A DNA stretch of 53,580 bases from a virus. The notes under the pieces are model-generated. The model did not search any database and was not told where the DNA came from. It saw nothing but the letters and a program-made list of their open reading frames with translations. The DNA lies in IMG/VR virus record IMGVR_UViG_3300044971_000957, positions 1 to 53,580 of that record; one strand, given 5' to 3'. Position numbers and translations under genes: made by a program. Positions 26,501-33,061 of this stretch are shown in pieces (the first letter of the stretch is position 1; the number at the start of each line of letters is the position of its first letter).

Positions 26501-27177
26501 TTTTTTACAACTACTCTTTTGTTCTTAAACTTGCCCATCAAAAGAGTATCACCTACATTCACATCTAAGTTAATATCTTCAGAAAGTTTTGCTAATTTTA
26601 GAGTAATAAATTTGAAAACAGTTGCATCAAATTTTGGATATGCTTTTAAGAATCCCTCTTTCTTTTCGTCATCAGTTCCTTTACTTAACCAATTACGAAC
26701 ATCAGTTCCACTTATAGGATTTGATTGAGCAGGTGAAGCATAAACGTATCCCTTATCCAAATATCCCATCTCTACCTTACCTTTATATGGAGTAAAATAA
26801 TTTCCACCCAAACGTTGTTCATCTTTCTCACCAACTACAACTATTAAACCAGTCTTAGCTGCATCGTATGAACTTACAATTTCCGTAGGTTGATATGGAT
26901 TTTTAACCTGAACTATTTTGTTTGATGGGATACCAAACATTTTAGTCATTATGGTTTTTTTCTCTCTGAAATCAAATGGAGATTTTTGGTTATCGGTTTT
27001 ATTGGATGTTGCTATGTAAACATCATCTTTTCCGAATTTTGATACAAGTTGTTTGTATGTGGCGAAGTGCCCCTTATGAAAAGGTTGAAATCTACCAGAA
27101 TAGACAACTATTACGTTTTCCATTTCGGCAGATTCCCCTAATATGCTTTCTACTAAAAAGTTAGATAATTCACTCAT
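23563..27177 (-). CDS. Large fusion: NadM-like nucleotidyltransferase plus KxDG ligase-like domain, possibly packaged
   Basis: 1204 residues. Residues 22-195 form a cytidylyltransferase-like nucleotidyltransferase with GRFQPFHKGH (HxGH at 34-37) and PISGTDVR (154-161), as in nicotinamide mononucleotide adenylyltransferases. The middle (about 370-800) is of unknown function and contains LSLPGGYINGAPKADDVAK, a segment also met in phage structural proteins. The last 400 residues carry the order of motifs of nucleic-acid ligases: REKTDGQA (Lys848 as presumed AMP acceptor), MNLEVIYP (929-936), NEGIVFVY (1174-1181) and YKLTG (1186-1190). The leader FLVESILGE|S and the VNESKDLIIE|GG segment just before the ligase domain fit prohead-protease sites, so both enzymes might be freed inside the head. 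It lies directly upstream of the terminase genes. Reactions are inferred from motifs. Confidence 0.5.
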   Translation of the reverse strand: MSELSNFLVESILGESAEMENVIVVYSGRFQPFHKGHFATYKQLVSKFGKDDVYIATSNKTDNQKSPFDFREKKTIMTKMFGIPSNKIVQVKNPYQPTEIVSSYDAAKTGLIVVVGEKDEQRLGGNYFTPYKGKVEMGYLDKGYVYASPAQSNPISGTDVRNWLSKGTDDEKKEGFLKAYPKFDATVFKFITLKLAKLSEDINLDVNVGDTLLMGKFKNKRVVVKNIDKDEHGMPTINGKKATTFRIPPKSNLFNESSNFGMAGAEPGEPNPNYVADGQARILDKGKPEGWFRQGGYTQIDKPKGDWMRGKGRKKESESTFRKVTYSLKNYKESELNPAQDPYHTEDWVETEPKKKIKKPKRFWEDTEMDVKISLISEEELNEIAEDYITALDEMGLGGGAGVGLSLPGGYINGAPKADDVAKVSKKLKNKGMSGYEEVDEETILEYSGNGAFYNDGNATSGTMWNADWDDYNNAEYYLDNLEGWCFYHEDPSEYEKKKSVDQKLPTDDQNDGKTDKYNRILKYNFPKPEDLTEMAKSDLDQVEKYADQQLSPEDIELGKETDHFFQRLNDPRNGKQISAAELTGFFKRLAKNKKKFLDFVKQYKEFVVKDKRTNINIPFMTVANKLIAKTIMRKDDFKSSTPVYVSEQSLSEITKGIYGKKIKINGEIIELQVELVGADNKTNEFITKIVHIDKKYQNKYPIGSTLKVPARIFRLPGGGWYKVKNKAFEAITSKNHKADGTADHNFTQHHKSSSYTPDYGYPAELDTIDFDDDREIEPGHQTDTKDKQNKGYEPVKKVNESKDLIIEGGAYGHMHHPFDIEMNLTFSDLKNIVKKALTGDLDVAREKTDGQALAISWVNGRLVAARNKSHLKNKGEGAMTIGQVADKFAGRGGLTDAYNFAMSDLSKAIGSLSEPQRKKVFNDGSSFMNLEVIYPTSVNVIPYNQPLLVFHGTFDYDIDGNISGENQQSARILAGMIKQVNASVQSKYTIQGPPMQKLPKSENLTKLQSKYMSMISKLQSEFGLSDSDGVADYHQAWWSNFVDKNAKGLDAQEKIGLVKRWAFGDKGFRIATIQNPKLRSWADNTEKKDQAKIAKDNLMKFEEIFLGVGADVLSFMESVLTANPTEATKQMVARLHKTVDDVRKLGDPKKLDKLKLELQRLQALGGFEKIVPNEGIVFVYNGNTYKLTGAFAPLNQILGLFYE

Positions 27178-27181
27178 TAAA

Positions 27182-27205
27182 TATAGTATTACTCTTTATA
27201 CTATA
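27182..27205 (-). promoter_or_regulatory. Hairpin directly before the start of the 1204-residue fusion gene
   Basis: 8-bp inverted repeat (27182-27189 with 27198-27205), loop 8 nt, four bases before the ATG. In RNA it could cover the ribosome entry site and act as a translational operator. It is AT-rich, so stability is low. Confidence 0.5.
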
Positions 27206-27211
27206 TAAATA
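27204..27211 (-). promoter_or_regulatory. Late-type promoter box upstream of the 1204-residue fusion gene
   Basis: Minus strand TATATTTATA 27 nt before the ATG. It overlaps by two bases a hairpin that lies directly before the start codon. Confidence 0.5.
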
Positions 27212-27223
27212 TAGAATAAATTT

Positions 27224-27586
27224 TTATTGATTAGCTTGTTGAGATTGTTGCTCAGCTAATTGCTTACGAGTTGGTGCACCTGGTTGATATTGAACAGTAC
27301 CATCTTGGATATTAATTCTACCTTGTGGATATTTTTCATCAATTTGCTCTCCAATTTCGTTTAATTGTTGTTGATACATTTTATAATCATCATTAGCTTT
27401 TTCTAAAAACTCATCCATACGAAGTGATTCTTCTTGAATTTGTTGTTTTCTAAGATATATTGAACCAAACTCATTAATTAATATAGAAGATTTTTGGTTT
27501 AATTCTTGAATTTGTTTAATTACATCTTCATCCAATTTTGCAGTTGCAATCTCTACGTTTTGTATTTGTGGAACATTTAATGCCAT
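27224..27586 (-). CDS. Small coiled-coil protein (paralogue of 31002-31286)
   Basis: 120 residues. A long helical coiled coil (IKQIQELNQKSSILINEFG, QIQEESLRMDEFLEKANDD, YQQQLNEIGEQIDEKYP) ends in QGRINIQDGTVQYQPGAP, followed by a Gln-rich tail. The coil and the YP-x-G-x-I-x-(x)-x-GT-(V/I)-x-Y ending are shared with the 94-residue product of 31002-31286, and the leaders of both genes are almost identical, so they look like duplicates. Function is unknown. Two copies flanking the glycosyltransferase genes suggest either a structural partner of the fibres or an assembly factor. It lies just downstream of the heptosyltransferase gene. Confidence 0.5.
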   Translation of the reverse strand: MALNVPQIQNVEIATAKLDEDVIKQIQELNQKSSILINEFGSIYLRKQQIQEESLRMDEFLEKANDDYKMYQQQLNEIGEQIDEKYPQGRINIQDGTVQYQPGAPTRKQLAEQQSQQANQ

Positions 27587-27611
27587 AATATTATTGTTTT
27601 GTTTGTTTATA

Positions 27612-27619
27612 TATAAATA
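27612..27619 (-). promoter_or_regulatory. Late-type promoter box upstream of 27224-27586
   Basis: Minus strand ATATATTTATATATAAAC, 26 nt before the ATG; nearly the same extended sequence precedes the paralogous gene at 31286. Confidence 0.5.
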
Positions 27620-27635
27620 TATTGTTTTTTAATTT

Positions 27636-28793
27636 TTATAAGAATTTTTCTAATTCTTTTATTACCGATTGTGGTGTTATTGATTTGGTACACTCAAATT
27701 GTCTATCCGTACCTTTGTGGTCAGGACACCAATTCCAATCACCAGCATCTAATCTATACCGATTGAAACATCCACTACACTTTCCTTCAGGTGCACCAAT
27801 TCTTACACAATCTTGCATTTCTGCCCAATCATATGAGAATCCACTCACCAATACCGTTGGAGTATTAACTGCCCAACTTAACCAACTCAACCCACTACCA
27901 ATTCCTATAAATGCTTTTGATTTTCTAAGTTCATCAATTACATCACTCAAAGGACCGTTTGGATGTTTAACAATTCCCGTTGGTAATTTATTCCCCATAT
28001 AATCATCTCCTTCTTTTGATATTAGTTTGACTGTGTATCCTTTTGAGTTTAACCAATCAACTACATACTGCCAGCCATCTTTGTTATTCCAAAATTTAGG
28101 TTGAGCCGTACCAAATACACCAATAGTAATTTGTTTTAATTCTGAATTTATTTCAATTGGATTGTGTTTTATTTTAGGTCTAACCTCCACATAATCTAAT
28201 CCTAAAATATCCGAACACATTTTTTGCAATGGTTGTTTTCTAAAATCATTTGGGTTTTTTTGTAAGTTTGGTTCGTTATTATCATTGTAAAATAAACCAA
28301 CCGAATACATTGCATAAAGGTTTTCAGCTGCTTCACCGGGATTAATAAATTCTAATTCAGGGTATTCATCTACAAATAAATCATTCATAAAAGTAGATGT
28401 TACAACTTTACAATTATGTTTTTTACGGAACTCATCTACATATGGAAACCAAGCCATTGTATCACCCAATGCTTTTGAATCCAATGGGATGTAAACTCTC
28501 TTATCAGTTGCATCATATAAATGTTCATACCAAAGTTTTCCATTTTGATAAATTTGTATTTTCCATTCTACAAAATATTCTTTAGTACACCGTGTCCAAC
28601 AATTATTTCCAATATCAGATGCAAATATACGTTTACCACTCCTATTATCTATAAAATCAACGGTGTACTCTGCTTTGTAAGGTCCTTTTATTTCTACAAA
28701 TGCACCTTTAACAAAATTAACCGATACGCTGTTTTTTACTTCGGTTATATTATTTATATTTCTTTTTAAATTTTCGTATATCATACGTTCCAA
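27636..28793 (-). CDS. TibC/BAHT-type protein O-heptosyltransferase
   Basis: 385 residues. This matches the bacterial autotransporter heptosyltransferase family (TibC, AAH, BAHT), which attaches heptose to serines of adhesins. Family landmarks are DSKALGDTMAWFPYVDEFRK (105-124, Asp111 in the position of the proposed catalytic base), WNNKDGWQYVVDWLNSKGY (235-253), AFIGIGSGLSWLSWAVNTP (294-312), VLVSGFSYDWAEM (314-326), and a four-cysteine metal-binding site C339-x2-C342-x13-C356-x11-C368 like the iron finger of TibC. The length also fits (about 400). It overlaps the GT-methyltransferase-GT gene by 13 nt and is probably co-translated. Its likely targets are the phage's own Ser/Thr-rich fibres, though capsid proteins or a host molecule cannot be excluded. 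The donor sugar cannot be told from sequence. Confidence 0.5.
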   Translation of the reverse strand: MERMIYENLKRNINNITEVKNSVSVNFVKGAFVEIKGPYKAEYTVDFIDNRSGKRIFASDIGNNCWTRCTKEYFVEWKIQIYQNGKLWYEHLYDATDKRVYIPLDSKALGDTMAWFPYVDEFRKKHNCKVVTSTFMNDLFVDEYPELEFINPGEAAENLYAMYSVGLFYNDNNEPNLQKNPNDFRKQPLQKMCSDILGLDYVEVRPKIKHNPIEINSELKQITIGVFGTAQPKFWNNKDGWQYVVDWLNSKGYTVKLISKEGDDYMGNKLPTGIVKHPNGPLSDVIDELRKSKAFIGIGSGLSWLSWAVNTPTVLVSGFSYDWAEMQDCVRIGAPEGKCSGCFNRYRLDAGDWNWCPDHKGTDRQFECTKSITPQSVIKELEKFL

Positions 28794-30961
28794 GTTTTAA
28801 TTGTTTGGTCTAATAATGAGAATCCCTCCGTCTGATTACTATACATTTTGTTTGTAGTATATCTTTTCATTGGATATTTAGCAAATACGTGATTATACCA
28901 TAAATCACCAACATCCCATTCACAATCTGCTATCCTATCTTTCCACCATTGTTTATCTTTGTTTCTAACCAAATAAGCATGTGCAAGGTCTTGGTTATGT
29001 GCGGTTTGTGAAAATAATTCATCTACCTTTTCTTTTGAACGAGATGGGTTATTTGCCAATCCAATATAGTACACATCGTCTCTTTCCGAAATGAAACACG
29101 CTTTGTGAACTATATCTACAAACTCTTCCAAACCGGTGTAAATGAACGCATCTGCTTCGAATATAAGAGTGTAATCGTATTTATCATCCAAGCTATCAAC
29201 TGCGTTCTTATGTGCTAAATAACACCCATAATGTCCACCAGTTATCCAACCCAATCCAGCGCCAGGCCATAACTCACCCGGCTTATTATCTTTACTTATA
29301 TGTTCGGGTCTCCTACAATGTTCGGTAGGTGGAATATCTTTATACACTTCAGTTACACTTTGAGTGTAATCAATTCCATATTTTTGTAATTGTTTTATGG
29401 AAGCAATACTAATATATTCTCTTGCGTTAAATGGAGATGTTAATAAATGTTTGATTTGAATTCTAGGTTTCTTTCGTAAGAATGCCCTATAATACGTTTT
29501 ATCAAATTGCCCATAAAAGAAATCGTTTGCAGCATTGGTTACACCATCGGTTATTGTATAATCATCACCACTAATAATACCACCCGGTTTTACTTTTTTA
29601 TACCAAGTTTTTAAATCAGTTGTAACATCTTCGTAAGTATGCCCGGCATCAATCATTATATAATCAATACTATTATTCTTAAATTGATTTGCTGCATTTA
29701 CGGAATTATCTTTTATAATATCAAATAACCCATAGTTGTTTGATAATAATGTGTTATCAATAAATTCAGGAAATAAATCTCCATTATAATGTTGAACCAC
29801 TGGGTTATGCCAAGGTTCCGATTCAGTTCCTTTAAACGTATCAACAGTTGTAAAGTGAATACGTTTACCAGACTCTTTTATTTTCTGAATCATATAATTG
29901 GTAGATTTGCCCTTCCACACACCAACTTCTACAAATTCACACCCATCATATCCAGCTTGAACTATATCTTTATACATATGATTATAGTAGAACCACCCTT
30001 CTATTTCACCAAAATCAGGTTTTAATTGTTCTAATATAATTTTTTTAGTTGCAGGTACATCCCCATCAATATAAGTTACCAATGGATTATTATCATAGGT
30101 ATCCAAATAAGTATGTAACCTTCTAAAGATACATGGTAGTTTATATGATAGTGCTTCTTTAATTGATAATGGATTCAATTCCCAAAGTGTTGAGAAATAA
30201 AAGAAATCAGCTGCTGCGTAAAACTTATCAGCATCATTTCGTTCCCCCCACACTACACAATTAGATGGTTTATCATCCATCAAAGGTTTCCAATAATCCT
30301 CAAAGTTTCCAGCTTGGTTTCCTACAAAGTGAAATTTTATTTTATATTTTTCCAACAATCTAGCTACCTCAAATATTTCAGCTTGGTTTTTGCCGGGAGC
30401 AAACAATCCTACATTAAGAACGTGCTTCCAATCTTTTTCAAATCCTAATACCTCCTTTGCTTTATCTTTATCGTATTTAATATCCTCAATTGGATATTCC
30501 CACAACATAGTATCAACACCCAAATGTTCAAACTTTCTTCTACTCCATTCAGATACTAACACATATCTATCGGGTTGGTAAATAATTGCATCGGGGTCTG
30601 TAAATGAGCCGTGTGTTGTTGCTATAATAAAATACTTACGATTATCATCCCATATTTTATCCAATATATCGTAATCTAAATCGTGTTGTGGTATTTCCTG
30701 AAAATGAATAATATCAGGTTCAAAATCATCTATAACTTTTAGTATATCCGATTTATCCTCATATAAAGTGTGTACGGGAACTAATGCTTTGATTTTGTTT
30801 TTTTGAACCACAAATGCATCACCCCCACTATTTCTAACTTCAACTACCTTTATTTGGTAATCTTTGTAGAAATGTTCAACTTGCTTTAATAGATATTGTG
30901 GTTGTCCTCCAGTAGATAAGTGAGGAGCAACGTATAACAATTTTTTACGTGTATTATTCAT
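28781..30961 (-). CDS. Three-domain glycosyltransferase - methyltransferase - glycosyltransferase
   Basis: 726 residues. The first third is a GT-B enzyme of the GT4 type: KKLLYVAPHLSTGGQPQYLL (6-25), HVLNVGLFAPGKNQAEIFE (180-198), and the donor-binding STLWELNPLSIKEALSYKLP (257-276, Glu261 and Glu269). Residues 330-490 form a class I SAM methyltransferase (FVEVGVWKGKSTNYMI, YIMIDAGHTYEDV, KPGGIISGDDY), similar to those of sugar or exopolysaccharide methylation. Residues 540-726 look like a GT25-type glycosyltransferase (GAGLGWITGGHYGCYLAHKN, LIFEADAF, then NNPSRSKEK). One chain could add a sugar, methylate it, and add another. It is preceded by a host-type TATATTTG element only 5 nt before the ATG, which would make a nearly leaderless mRNA. 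Acceptor and donor are unknown. Confidence 0.5.
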   Translation of the reverse strand: MNNTRKKLLYVAPHLSTGGQPQYLLKQVEHFYKDYQIKVVEVRNSGGDAFVVQKNKIKALVPVHTLYEDKSDILKVIDDFEPDIIHFQEIPQHDLDYDILDKIWDDNRKYFIIATTHGSFTDPDAIIYQPDRYVLVSEWSRRKFEHLGVDTMLWEYPIEDIKYDKDKAKEVLGFEKDWKHVLNVGLFAPGKNQAEIFEVARLLEKYKIKFHFVGNQAGNFEDYWKPLMDDKPSNCVVWGERNDADKFYAAADFFYFSTLWELNPLSIKEALSYKLPCIFRRLHTYLDTYDNNPLVTYIDGDVPATKKIILEQLKPDFGEIEGWFYYNHMYKDIVQAGYDGCEFVEVGVWKGKSTNYMIQKIKESGKRIHFTTVDTFKGTESEPWHNPVVQHYNGDLFPEFIDNTLLSNNYGLFDIIKDNSVNAANQFKNNSIDYIMIDAGHTYEDVTTDLKTWYKKVKPGGIISGDDYTITDGVTNAANDFFYGQFDKTYYRAFLRKKPRIQIKHLLTSPFNAREYISIASIKQLQKYGIDYTQSVTEVYKDIPPTEHCRRPEHISKDNKPGELWPGAGLGWITGGHYGCYLAHKNAVDSLDDKYDYTLIFEADAFIYTGLEEFVDIVHKACFISERDDVYYIGLANNPSRSKEKVDELFSQTAHNQDLAHAYLVRNKDKQWWKDRIADCEWDVGDLWYNHVFAKYPMKRYTTNKMYSNQTEGFSLLDQTIKTWNV

Positions 30962-30966
30962 TATAA

Positions 30967-30974
30967 CAAATATA
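30967..30974 (-). promoter_or_regulatory. Host-type -7 element upstream of the three-domain glycosyltransferase
   Basis: Minus strand TTCGTATATTTGT contains TATATTTG only 5 nt before the ATG. If active, transcription would begin at or near the start codon, giving a leaderless mRNA. Confidence 0.5.
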
Positions 30975-31001
30975 CGAAACTTTTTTGGTATTTCCTAATT
31001 T

Positions 31002-31286
31002 TTATTCAGCTTCTTCGTAAGTGATTGTACCATTAATTAAATCAATCTCTCCTTTTGGATATGCCTTTTCCATTACATACAATACCTCATTTAATTCTTC
31101 ATTTTTTTCATCAAATTGAGTTTCTAAATTTTCCAATGAGAATTTAAAGTTTTTCAATTGAGTTTCAGCATCTCTTATTTGCAAATGCGCTTGTCCAATT
31201 GTTACAACTAAATTATTTATTTCGTCTTGCAGATTTCTTAATTTATTATAAGTTTCTTCTGCTAATTGTTCACTACGTTGTGCCAT
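31002..31286 (-). CDS. Small coiled-coil protein (paralogue of 27224-27586)
   Basis: 94 residues, nearly all one coiled coil (EETYNKLRNLQDEINNLVVT, RDAETQLKNFKFSLENLETQ, KNEELNEVLYVMEKAYP), ending in KGEIDLINGTITYEEAE. This ending aligns with that of the 120-residue product of 27224-27586. The upstream region has a box and spacing nearly identical to that gene (23 versus 26 nt to the ATG). There is no catalytic motif. It sits between the DxD glycosyltransferase and the three-domain enzyme. Function is unknown; a small structural or chaperone-like partner is possible. Confidence 0.5.
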   Translation of the reverse strand: MAQRSEQLAEETYNKLRNLQDEINNLVVTIGQAHLQIRDAETQLKNFKFSLENLETQFDEKNEELNEVLYVMEKAYPKGEIDLINGTITYEEAE

Positions 31287-31308
31287 AATTTTATTCTATA
31301 TGTTTATA

Positions 31309-31316
31309 TATAAATA
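31309..31316 (-). promoter_or_regulatory. Late-type promoter box upstream of 31002-31286
   Basis: Minus strand ATATATTTATATATAAAC, 23 nt before the ATG; shared with the leader of 27224-27586. Confidence 0.5.
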
Positions 31317-31348
31317 TATGTTTTTTTATTTATCAAAACGATTATTTA

Positions 31349-32308
31349 TTATTTTTTTGTTAATACTGATTTTTTAGAAGTTCTACATATTTCTTTCCAA
31401 TAATAATAAGATGCATAATTTTTATCAATAATTATGTTTTCATTATATGGTAGTTTATTTATATAGTCTGCTTTGTAAAACATACCTGATGTTGAGTTTG
31501 TTACACCTGCGTTATGCATGATGTTCATTTTATAATAATCATCTATACCAGACGTAGCCCAACTAAAATCAAAGTTAGGATGACATACTGTCTCATATCC
31601 CAATCTCCAACCTCCCCATAATACAGCCCACATATCTGCACACCATATTTGTAAAGGGTGGTGTGTAGGGTCTTTCTTTACTTTTTCATTACATTGTTCG
31701 GTAATTTCTTTGAATAGCATTTCTGAATCCGATTCTACTCTATTCCAATAATCATAATCAACACCTTTCATTAGATATTGTGCACCAATTGCGTTTAGTT
31801 CATTACCTTCAATAAGTGTTTCAGGCAATTCCATTAACTCACACATCTTTTGTATTACATCATCACCTTTAGATTTGATATAAGAGTGTGATATGTACCA
31901 TCTAGTATCCGAACCATACCATTTATCATCATTTATCATCTCATCCGTTATCCATTCCTTTATATTTTTGGTAAATATAATATCGCAATCGTGGTAAAAT
32001 ATGGTATCATCTTTAAGATAAGGATGCGCTTTCCAATGTTGCTTTAAAATATTAGGACGGATTGATGAAATGTAATGATGAGTTTCTCTAGTATCCCTAT
32101 AAAAAAAGAATCTAGCTTCATAATTGTTAGATAGTTTACTCCATTCTTCAGGTAGTTCATCATTTTGTTGCCAGCATACAATATCAATATTATTTAAATT
32201 GATACCCATCTGCATAAAATTGTTTAACATTACTTCAACCTGCCAAATGTAATAAGTAATAGCAGGTTGAGCGCATATATAACGTAGTTTTTTAGTAGTG
32301 TTTACCAT
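31349..32308 (-). CDS. Glycosyltransferase-like protein with DxD motif
   Basis: 319 residues. The best clue is TIFYHDCDIIFTK (102-114), where DCD (107-109) matches the metal- and nucleotide-sugar-binding DxD of GT-A glycosyltransferases. WGGWRLGYETVCHPNFDFSW and MNIMHNAGVTN further on fit the acceptor half of such enzymes in phage genomes. No membrane segment is visible, so it should be cytoplasmic. It starts 6 nt after the Thr-tract tail protein stops and is followed by the small coiled-coil gene, placing it in the fibre-to-glycosylation stretch. It may modify fibres or capsid surface, or host glycans; this cannot be decided from sequence. Confidence 0.5.
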   Translation of the reverse strand: MVNTTKKLRYICAQPAITYYIWQVEVMLNNFMQMGINLNNIDIVCWQQNDELPEEWSKLSNNYEARFFFYRDTRETHHYISSIRPNILKQHWKAHPYLKDDTIFYHDCDIIFTKNIKEWITDEMINDDKWYGSDTRWYISHSYIKSKGDDVIQKMCELMELPETLIEGNELNAIGAQYLMKGVDYDYWNRVESDSEMLFKEITEQCNEKVKKDPTHHPLQIWCADMWAVLWGGWRLGYETVCHPNFDFSWATSGIDDYYKMNIMHNAGVTNSTSGMFYKADYINKLPYNENIIIDKNYASYYYWKEICRTSKKSVLTKK

Positions 32309-32314
32309 AATATA

Positions 32315-33061
32315 TTAACAACTACAACCATTTATTGTGCCAAATATTTCAACTTTACCAAATATTGAACCTATTGTACCGGTTGATACATAACAATTAC
32401 CAGCACCACTATATAAATGGTCACCAGATGATATAGTGCCTGTATAATAATAATCTACATTGGTTTCACCACACAAAATCAATCCACTATATATGGGTGC
32501 TGCGGTTGTTGTAGTTGTTGTAGTTGTTGTAGTTACTGTTATTGGTCCTTCAAATATATACATACCAGTTGATTCTTCATAGCAACTACCATCACATAAT
32601 GAACTAAAGTTACAATTTAGATATCGTTTATCATAAAATCTTCGATATCCTGTTGGAAATCCTGCAAAGATTCTTACATTAGTAATTGTGTCAGGATAAT
32701 AACCACCACCAACATCTTGTACATCGTTTAAAAGGAATTTTATTCCAAAATCAACATCGTAACCTAAACTTATTGGATTTCCAAATTGGTCTAACAATGT
32801 TATAGTAAAATCGGTATAAAAATCTCCAGCATAGCAACCAGCTTCAGCACCAGTAGATAGACTACTGCTATATGATGTATATACAGGTGTTATACTTAAT
32901 CCATAAAATTCAGAAAATTGTAAATCGTTAGTTCCACTTGTATTATAAGAAACACTATAAGCAGTACCAGCAGTTGCCAAATTAATTTGAGTACCAGATG
33001 CTATTCCTCTATCGGTGTTCATATTATCCATTGAAATTTGTCCTGATGCTGGTAGTGCCAT
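32315..33061 (-). CDS. Tail/fibre-associated protein with Thr tract
   Basis: 248 residues. The N-terminus MALPASGQISMDNMNTDRGI is typical of short phage tail-associated proteins (MALPSSGQIS family). The middle contains cysteines in a pattern that could form disulfides (GAEAGCYAGDFY, NCNFSSLCDGSCYEE). A run of ten Thr plus two Ala (about residues 176-187) separates a C-terminal Gly/Tyr/Cys-rich domain (ILCGETNVDYYYTG, YSGAGNCYV, FGTINGCSC). The Thr run is encoded by repeated ACA/ACT codons and may be a flexible, possibly glycosylated linker. The ATG shares one base with the stop of the large fibre gene (TAATG). Function is unknown beyond an association with fibres. Confidence 0.5.
   Translation of the reverse strand: MALPASGQISMDNMNTDRGIASGTQINLATAGTAYSVSYNTSGTNDLQFSEFYGLSITPVYTSYSSSLSTGAEAGCYAGDFYTDFTITLLDQFGNPISLGYDVDFGIKFLLNDVQDVGGGYYPDTITNVRIFAGFPTGYRRFYDKRYLNCNFSSLCDGSCYEESTGMYIFEGPITVTTTTTTTTTTAAPIYSGLILCGETNVDYYYTGTISSGDHLYSGAGNCYVSTGTIGSIFGKVEIFGTINGCSC
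32504..32536 (-). repeat. Thr-codon microsatellite
   Basis: Repeated ACA/ACT codons encode a run of ten Thr in the 32315-33061 product. In-frame expansion or contraction would only change linker length. Confidence 0.5.
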
